Assembly (NCBI GenBank): GCA_964476705.1
Contig: CAYZBM010000063.1
Coordinates: 1-11,841 of the forward strand
Source: CAYZBM01 sp964476705
GTDB lineage: Bacteria > Pseudomonadota > Alphaproteobacteria > Rickettsiales > UBA6187
Reading direction: 5' to 3'
DNA: 11,841 bases
The notes under the pieces are model-generated. The model did no database searches. It saw only the letters and a list, made by a program, of their open reading frames with translations, and was not told where the DNA came from. Both the position numbers and the translations under genes were made by a program. The stretch's first letter is position 1; the number at the start of each line of letters is the position of its first letter. Positions 7,053 to 11,841 of this stretch are shown piece after piece.

Positions 7053-7069
7053 ATATAATAATATTATAT
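7053..7069. repeat. AT-only palindrome between yciB and the Cys-rich gene
   Basis: ATATAATA and TATTATAT are perfect inverted complements around a single A, just past the yciB stop. It contains only A:T pairs and lacks a T-run, so it is unlikely to be a strong terminator. It might be a protein-binding site or a chance palindrome in AT-rich DNA. Confidence 0.35.
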
Positions 7070-7149
7070 AAAGACACAACGTCCAAAGTTAATAAATTAA
7101 AGTTTTAATCTGTAGCTTATTGCAAAATATACTATAAAATGTTAAAATT

Positions 7150-10100
7150 GTGACTGAAGTTAAGAAATTTAAGCTTTTTGGTTTGATTGGAATTATGCAA
7201 GATATATTAAAATTTCTTACTTTTTCTAAACTTGGTTTTTACAATAGTTGTAAGGCCTTTTTATCTTTCTTTTATTCGAGCTTATTATCTTTTTCTTTAG
7301 CCGCTGGGGCTATTACCCTAATTTTTCCTCAAAATTCCTATGCTTTAGCTCCAACTTGGAGTGTTGATGTAACGCCAGGGGATGATTCAAATTTTAAATT
7401 TCCTTCAGTTAAAGTTAAGATAAAAAGAGAGTTAGATAGTGTTACCCGTACTCTTACTCATGGCGAATGTAGTTTTATGGGTATAATTGCTATAAGGGTT
7501 TGTGCCAGAATAGTTAAACCTATTGGTGAAAAACGTCCTGGTGATAAGGGTTATAGTCTAACTGATCCTAATGCTAACCTTGCCCGCAGTAATTATGGAA
7601 ATAGTACGGGAGTCGAAGGAAATCCTAGAACTCAAATTTGTGCTTATGAAGATCCTTGTGATGCTGGTGATCCAGCAAATGGCAAATGTTTCGGCAGTGA
7701 TAATAAAAGTCCTTTTTATGAGCATCAATCTAGAGAAACTGCAATATCTGATACTAATCTTATAATTTCTACGTCGGTAACAATTATTGGTATGGCTATG
7801 GCTATGGCTATTCAGACTATTTTAAAATATTATAATCATATTGTAGTTTCAACATTAGGCTGTGTTGATATTCCTATAGCTCCATCGCCAACTGAATGGT
7901 GTAATAATTGTTGGAATGTTCATTTTTTACCTTTGCCTAAAATGGAAATATTGCCTTCAGCTACTTTTTTTGATCCAACAATTAAAGTTACAACTTGTAA
8001 AAAAAGTGCAAAAGATAATGCCGTAACAGCATGTGTTTGTACAGTTAGTGATACTAATAATACTCTTGCTGATTGTAGTGTTCCAGGTACTGTAGTTAAA
8101 CCAGATTTAATTAAGGAAACATTTACTTTAAATGCTAATGATGCCCATAAAAAAGTAGATGGTTTAGGTATGCCTTTATTCCAAGAATGTGCTACTTCTA
8201 ATGATGGTGCAGATAGTAGAGAATTTTGTGCTTCTGTAACTACAGAACGGCCGCAAGAAGTTTGTGCTTCGATTCGCAATCCTAATAGCCAAAATAAATT
8301 AATTAAAGTTGGATGTTTTCCTCGTCCTGATTGGATGATAAAACCAACAATAAAAGAGGTAGGGCTTTTAAATGGCGGGGAAACAATAAGAGTTACTTAT
8401 AATGATAAAGCCGGGACAGTTCGTGGTACTTTGGATTTGACGGAAGATGCTGCTCTGGTCGATGGTGATCCAGCTACAACTCCTACTTTAGCGTGGACTA
8501 GTAATTGCGGTTATCTACAACAAATAGAATTTTGTATTACCAGGCCTTGCGCTGAGTATAATACTGTATCTACTACAGTTAATGGTGTTACAACTAAGGT
8601 AAGTACAGGTGTTTGCAAAACTTACGATACTAAATCATGTATAAGTGGTTATGAGTCACCTTATGGAGTTGCGATTAATACTTCGAGCAATACGGTAATT
8701 AGTGGCGTACCAAATATTATGGCACCTTTTTTAGGTAATCAATGGATATATAATCCTCCGCATTGTTACCAACGTGATCAAAATACCAAGGATTGTTTAA
8801 ATTATGCTGATCTTAAAGATGGTGGGGTATGTTGTAGCGCTACGGCTAAGAATTGTCCAAATATTGTAGGTCCATATCTTAATCCAGATGGTAGTTGTGC
8901 GCAATATGTAAGAAATACATTGGTAAATAATGTTGTTACTGATAATTATAAACTTGATACTTCACCAATTGATCCCAATTGTACTACTAATAGATCTGTA
9001 GTTACAACGCCAGGAACTTCATGTCAGCCAAAAGTTAGTATTCGTGATCTAACTCCTGAAGAGGCTGGTATGTGTATAAATCTACCATCATCAAATGGTG
9101 TTTTAATTAAAAATGGTTCAGCTAGTGGAGTTTATAGAGTTCCAGATAATTGTGGTCGGATAAAAGTAAGAATGTGGGGTGGTGGATCAGCTGGTGCTGC
9201 TGATCAGGGTGACGATGGAGATGATTATGTTGGAGCTTCGGCCGCTCATGTCGATGCAACTTTAAGAGTGTCATCGGGACAAAATATTAATTATGTTGTG
9301 GGTAGTGGTGGTAATGGAGATCGGGGACGTCCAGGTAGTGATACCTATTTTACTTCAGTTGATAATCCGCAACAAAACTATATTAATGCAAAGGCTTCTC
9401 CAGGATATAGAGTTGAAGGAAAAAATAATATTTCTGATTGGAGATGGAATAATGTTTCTTGTAAGGCTCCTGGAGATGCACTAAATACTCCAGAATCACC
9501 TTGTTATATAAAAAGAATTCGTGATGGCATAGCTGGTTATTATCAAGAAGATGAAGGAGGTCGAGGAACCGCTGGAGGTAATGTTCCTGATTCTTGTTTT
9601 TATTCTATTGGTGATGGTGCAGAGAAAAAATGGATGATTAGGGGTAATACCAATAGATCTGGCTTAGTTTGTACCGAAGCTGATAATGATATACCTTTTC
9701 CTCCTGGATTTGGTGGCGATTTTACTAATGGTGATTCTAATTATATAGGTTGTATTAGATATCCAAGTTATGTACCTCATCGTTCAGAAACTAATTTTAT
9801 TCCAGAAGAGCCAACTGAAGCTGAAATTAAGGCTACGGGCTGGCCATTTGCTTGGCCTGGAGCTGGAGGCTGTAGTTATGATGGTGATGATTCTGAACCT
9901 TGGGGATATGGTGCTGATGGTAGAATAGAGATTAGTTGTGTTGGTGGACAGTATAGTGGCAGTCAAGCTGATTGTGCTGCTATTAACAAGCGTTTAAAGT
10001 ATTTCGATGATTCTAAAGGGAAGTATATTTATTATAATTGTCATTTGCCTGCCGCTAAACATGGAGATGTTGCAACTCAAGGTGAGATAGCTGCTCCTAT

Positions 10101-10329
10101 AGGCGGAGGTAGTGGAGGAGGTGGAACTTCAGGTTCTGGAGGTGATGTAGTACCTGGTATCAATATTCCTTTGGGTACAGCAGGCCTTATAGATAGCTCT
10201 AAAGCTACTACTCCGCCACCAGCTAGTTACGATTGTATTAAAGATAATTCTATTGCCCCAAATCCTTTAGGTGAGCTTAAATCTTACCCTGGAGCACCTG
10301 TTTGTATGGGTGGTTTGTGGACTTTTTAG
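7150..10329 (+). CDS. Cys-rich, Gly-rich exported protein, possibly VirB6-associated
   Basis: This 1059-aa protein is not fully recognised. It begins with an export signal ending at about residue 66 (SLLSFSLAAGAITLIFPQNSYA). A second membrane helix at about 203-225 is followed by GCVDIPIAPSP (237-247), a patch resembling the one after a membrane helix in rickettsial VirB6-like proteins. About 42 cysteines are spread over the exported part, often paired (CNNC, CVC, CC), implying many disulfides. Residues about 660-930 form a glycine-rich beta module: VYRVPDNCGRIKVRMWGGG at its start, GSGGNGDRGRPG inside, GADGRIEISC (921-930) at its end, as in the Gly_rich family seen in adhesins and receptors. 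A Gly/Ser linker (about 984-999) precedes a Cys-containing C terminus ending in CMGGLWTF. It lacks the multi-helix TrbL/VirB6 channel domain. GTG 7150 is used as start; ATG 7195 is an alternative, and neither has a Shine-Dalgarno. It lies 98 bases after yciB. A surface-exposed T4SS component or adhesin is the best guess. Confidence 0.8.
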   Translation: MTEVKKFKLFGLIGIMQDILKFLTFSKLGFYNSCKAFLSFFYSSLLSFSLAAGAITLIFPQNSYALAPTWSVDVTPGDDSNFKFPSVKVKIKRELDSVTRTLTHGECSFMGIIAIRVCARIVKPIGEKRPGDKGYSLTDPNANLARSNYGNSTGVEGNPRTQICAYEDPCDAGDPANGKCFGSDNKSPFYEHQSRETAISDTNLIISTSVTIIGMAMAMAIQTILKYYNHIVVSTLGCVDIPIAPSPTEWCNNCWNVHFLPLPKMEILPSATFFDPTIKVTTCKKSAKDNAVTACVCTVSDTNNTLADCSVPGTVVKPDLIKETFTLNANDAHKKVDGLGMPLFQECATSNDGADSREFCASVTTERPQEVCASIRNPNSQNKLIKVGCFPRPDWMIKPTIKEVGLLNGGETIRVTYNDKAGTVRGTLDLTEDAALVDGDPATTPTLAWTSNCGYLQQIEFCITRPCAEYNTVSTTVNGVTTKVSTGVCKTYDTKSCISGYESPYGVAINTSSNTVISGVPNIMAPFLGNQWIYNPPHCYQRDQNTKDCLNYADLKDGGVCCSATAKNCPNIVGPYLNPDGSCAQYVRNTLVNNVVTDNYKLDTSPIDPNCTTNRSVVTTPGTSCQPKVSIRDLTPEEAGMCINLPSSNGVLIKNGSASGVYRVPDNCGRIKVRMWGGGSAGAADQGDDGDDYVGASAAHVDATLRVSSGQNINYVVGSGGNGDRGRPGSDTYFTSVDNPQQNYINAKASPGYRVEGKNNISDWRWNNVSCKAPGDALNTPESPCYIKRIRDGIAGYYQEDEGGRGTAGGNVPDSCFYSIGDGAEKKWMIRGNTNRSGLVCTEADNDIPFPPGFGGDFTNGDSNYIGCIRYPSYVPHRSETNFIPEEPTEAEIKATGWPFAWPGAGGCSYDGDDSEPWGYGADGRIEISCVGGQYSGSQADCAAINKRLKYFDDSKGKYIYYNCHLPAAKHGDVATQGEIAAPIGGGSGGGGTSGSGGDVVPGINIPLGTAGLIDSSKATTPPPASYDCIKDNSIAPNPLGELKSYPGAPVCMGGLWTF

Positions 10330-10337
10330 TCGGTTGA

Positions 10338-10356
10338 GGAAAAAACACTTTTTTCC
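10338..10356 (+). terminator. hairpin after the Cys-rich gene
   Basis: GGAAAAAA (10338-10345) and TTTTTTCC (10349-10356) form a perfect 8-bp stem with a CAC loop, ten bases past the stop codon. The T-rich 3' arm gives it terminator character for plus-strand transcription. Because the stem is symmetrical it could also act on the converging purD transcript. Confidence 0.6.
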
Positions 10357-10367
10357 AGGAAACTTTT

Positions 10368-10395
10368 AAATTGCCTATAAAGTCATAAGCAATTT
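10368..10395. terminator. second hairpin between convergent genes
   Basis: AAATTGC (10368-10374) and GCAATTT (10389-10395) are perfect inverted complements around a 14-base loop, immediately past the purD stop when read on the minus strand. On that strand the 3' arm ends in TTT, followed by further A/T bases. It is a plausible weak terminator for purD. Confidence 0.4.
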
Positions 10396-10400
10396 ATGCT

Positions 10401-11653
10401 CTATACCGCCCGCCAGCCAATATCGCGTCGGCAAAAGCCATCTGGCCAGTTTATAGTGTCAACAGCTGCGTAAGCTTTCTTTTGTGCTTCTAATAAGCTA
10501 TCACCTATAGCCGTTACTGATAAAACTCTCCCGCCATTTGCCAGTACTTGATTATTTTCTCCAAGTTTTGTACCGGAGTGAATAATGGTAACATTCTCAA
10601 GTTTAGCGGCTTGCTCGAGATTATTTATAACGCTACCTTTTTTATATTCTAACGGATAACCTTTAGCTGCCATAACCACGCATAAAGCATTATGGTTATA
10701 AAATTCTATTTTTTGCCGGCCTAAATTACCTTTAGCTGTAGCAATTAGTAAGGTAATAAGGGTAATAATACTTGAGTTTCCGGATCGCCAAATCTGGCAT
10801 TAATTTCCAGTAATTTTGGACCATCTTTAGTTAACATAAGTCCGGCAAAAATAACTCCTCTATAAGAACAATTTTGCTCTTCCATACCTTTAACTAAAGG
10901 TTTAATTATTTCGTTGATAACTTGGTTTTCAAGTTCTTTGGTCATTAAAGGATTAGGAGCGTAGGTACCCATGCCACCAGTATTTAAACCGGTATCTTTT
11001 TCACCAACAGTTTTATGATCTTGAGCTGATCCTAGGGGAAGTATATTTCGACCATCACATAAAACAAAATAGCTTATTTCTTCGCCAATTAAAAATTCTT
11101 CAATTACTATTTTGTCTGAAGCAGACCCAAATTGTTTTTGAACTAAAATTTGGTCAATAGCTATATATGCTTCTTCTTTAGTTTGGGCAATAATTACTCC
11201 TTTGCCAAGAGCTAGGCCATCGGCTTTAATAACTATTGGTAAGTTATTATCATCTATATATTTTTTTGCTTCAAGCTCGTTAGTGAAACTAGCATATTTA
11301 GCTGTAGGTATTTTATTTTTTATACAAATATGTTTAGTGAAGTCTTTTGAACCTTCTAACTTAGCTGCATCTTTACTAGGACCAAAAGCTAATATTTTGG
11401 CTTTTGCCAGATCGTCACTTAAGCCATTAACTAGGGGCCCTTCTGGACCAATTATTACAAAATCTATTTGTCTTTCTTTGGCAAAATTAACAATCTCTTT
11501 ATTGTTATTAATATCTATTTCTACATTTTCACATATTTTTGCAGTACCGGCATTACCTGGTAAGGCGTAAATCTTAGTTACTTCTTTTGATTTTTTAAGA
11601 GCTAATGCTAATGCGTGTTCTCTACCGCCACTGCCTAATAATAATATTTTCAT
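10401..11653 (-). pseudogene. purD: disrupted purD, phosphoribosylamine-glycine ligase
   Basis: PurD joins glycine to phosphoribosylamine, using ATP, in the second step of de novo purine synthesis. The N-terminal piece (11653-10745, 302 aa) has the family start MKILLLGSGGREHALA, the ATP-grasp loop KADGLALGKGVIIA and the metal-binding LLEINARFGDPETQ. It then runs into PLLPY and a stop. The remainder continues in another frame: LIATAKGNLGRQKIEFYNHNALCVVMAAKGYP, through NGGRVLSVTAIGDSL, to the family C terminus CRRDIGWRAV with a stop at 10401. At the join, the KSDLVEL-like segment expected between PLL and the LIATAKG stretch is missing, a net loss of 16 bases, so the frame is broken near 10752. 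A single-base sequencing error would not explain this. The rest of the gene looks undecayed, so inactivation is recent or the two halves are still made. The start is secure: AGGAG precedes ATG by 7 bases. A weak TTGACT -35-like site (11719-11724, minus strand) lies upstream. Confidence 0.85.
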
Positions 11654-11658
11654 AATTT

Positions 11659-11665
11659 ATCTCCT
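11659..11665 (-). promoter_or_regulatory. strong ribosome binding site of purD
   Basis: On the minus strand AGGAGAT ends five bases before the ATG (AGGAG core seven bases before it). It is the best Shine-Dalgarno in the window, fixes the purD start at 11653, and contrasts with the poor sites in front of the other genes. Confidence 0.75.
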
Positions 11666-11682
11666 ATCTAAAGCCTAATTTT

Positions 11683-11767
11683 GCTGCAAGCTATCTTTGT
11701 TGCTGATTAGTAGATAAAAGTCAAGTTTTTCTGAATTAAAAAATAATATTATTAAAAAGCTTGCAGC
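11683..11767. repeat. 9-bp inverted repeat upstream of purD
   Basis: GCTGCAAGC (11683-11691) and GCTTGCAGC (11759-11767) are exact inverted complements 67 bases apart. TGCTGATTA also occurs twice as a direct repeat (from 11701 and from about 11769). The pair could bound a small element or an operator-like region ahead of purD. No function is assigned. Confidence 0.4.
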
Positions 11768-11810
11768 TGCTGATTATAGCAGTTAAATTTTGCCTTGCCT
11801 AATTTTTTTT

Positions 11811-11841
11811 ATAGATCCCGGAATAAATCCGGGATATGTAG
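11811..11841 (-). repeat. palindromic intergenic repeat, short copy at window edge
   Basis: ATCCCGGA (11815-11822) and TCCGGGAT (11828-11835) form a perfect 8-bp stem around ATAAA. Read on the minus strand, the element starts CTACATATCCCG, identical over 12 bases to the start of the copy at 1154, and ends ATTCCGGGATCTAT, close to ATTCGGGATCCAT there. It lacks the roughly 28-base middle part of the longer copy. It may continue past the window. Confidence 0.7.

Noticed and set aside
6724..7086. Minus-strand 120-residue open frame over yciB
   Set aside because: YciB on the plus strand is clearly recognisable; the antisense frame is a by-product of AT-rich, Leu/Ile-rich coding DNA.
7920..8279. 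Minus-strand 119-residue open frame within the Cys-rich gene
   Set aside because: The plus-strand frame is continuous over 1059 codons with signal peptide and domain structure; the antisense frame shows nothing recognisable.
7150..10329. Calling the 1059-aa protein a complete VirB6
   Set aside because: Only two membrane segments are visible, so the multi-helix TrbL/VirB6 channel domain is missing; the resemblance is limited to a short patch and context.
10745..10760. purD frameshift as a simple homopolymer sequencing error
   Set aside because: There is no long homopolymer at the break, and a one-base correction would not restore the missing KSDLVEL-like residues; about 16 bases are lost.
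11202..11570. Plus-strand 122-residue open frame over purD
   Set aside because: purD motifs on the minus strand explain this region; the plus frame is a shadow.

Overview
The window looks like a chromosomal piece of an AT-rich, host-associated alphaproteobacterium, most probably of the order Rickettsiales. The grounds are the strong A/T bias outside a few islands, a VirB4 ATPase like those of rickettsial P-type type IV secretion (T4SS), an ankyrin-repeat protein, a YciB-type septation protein, a TadD-like TPR lipoprotein, a palindromic intergenic repeat and a broken purine-biosynthesis gene. The order-level placement is inferred from gene content and style; no marker gene in the window settles it.

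Left part (1-3174). The window opens inside the last bases of a group II intron: the 3' strand of domain V, then a complete domain VI with a bulged branch-point adenosine. Next come a TPR lipoprotein (128-1000), a 436-base AT-rich gap with a long palindromic repeat and a possible promoter, an ankyrin-repeat protein (1437-2330) and, convergent with it, a Gly/Met-rich protein of unknown function (2901-2398, minus strand) in an unusually G+C-rich stretch.

Central part (3175-10329, all plus strand). A RodZ-like protein (N-terminal helix-turn-helix, one membrane helix) precedes a complete VirB4 (804 aa, intact Walker A and B). YciB follows within about 25 bases, then a 1059-residue, cysteine-rich (about 42 Cys), signal-peptide-bearing protein. 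That protein has a rickettsial VirB6-like 'GCVDIPIAPSP' patch after a membrane helix, but carries a glycine-rich extracellular module where VirB6 proteins have their multi-helix TrbL domain. No virB3 lies in front of virB4, so this resembles the stand-alone second VirB4 of Rickettsiales rather than the virB3-virB4-virB6 cluster. A hairpin just after the large gene probably ends the unit.

Right part (10330-11841). purD (phosphoribosylamine-glycine ligase) runs on the minus strand and is disrupted: the frames on either side of about 10752 belong to one protein, and the join has lost a net 16 bases relative to the family. Upstream of purD, at the window edge, is a second, shorter copy of the palindromic repeat found near 1160.

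Taken together, the window shows ongoing genome erosion (intron remnant or copy, broken purD, dispersed palindromes) beside a conserved-looking secretion and envelope block (RodZ-like, VirB4, YciB, Cys-rich surface protein). The Cys-rich/Gly-rich protein and the Gly/Met-rich minus-strand protein are the best candidates for something not yet described.
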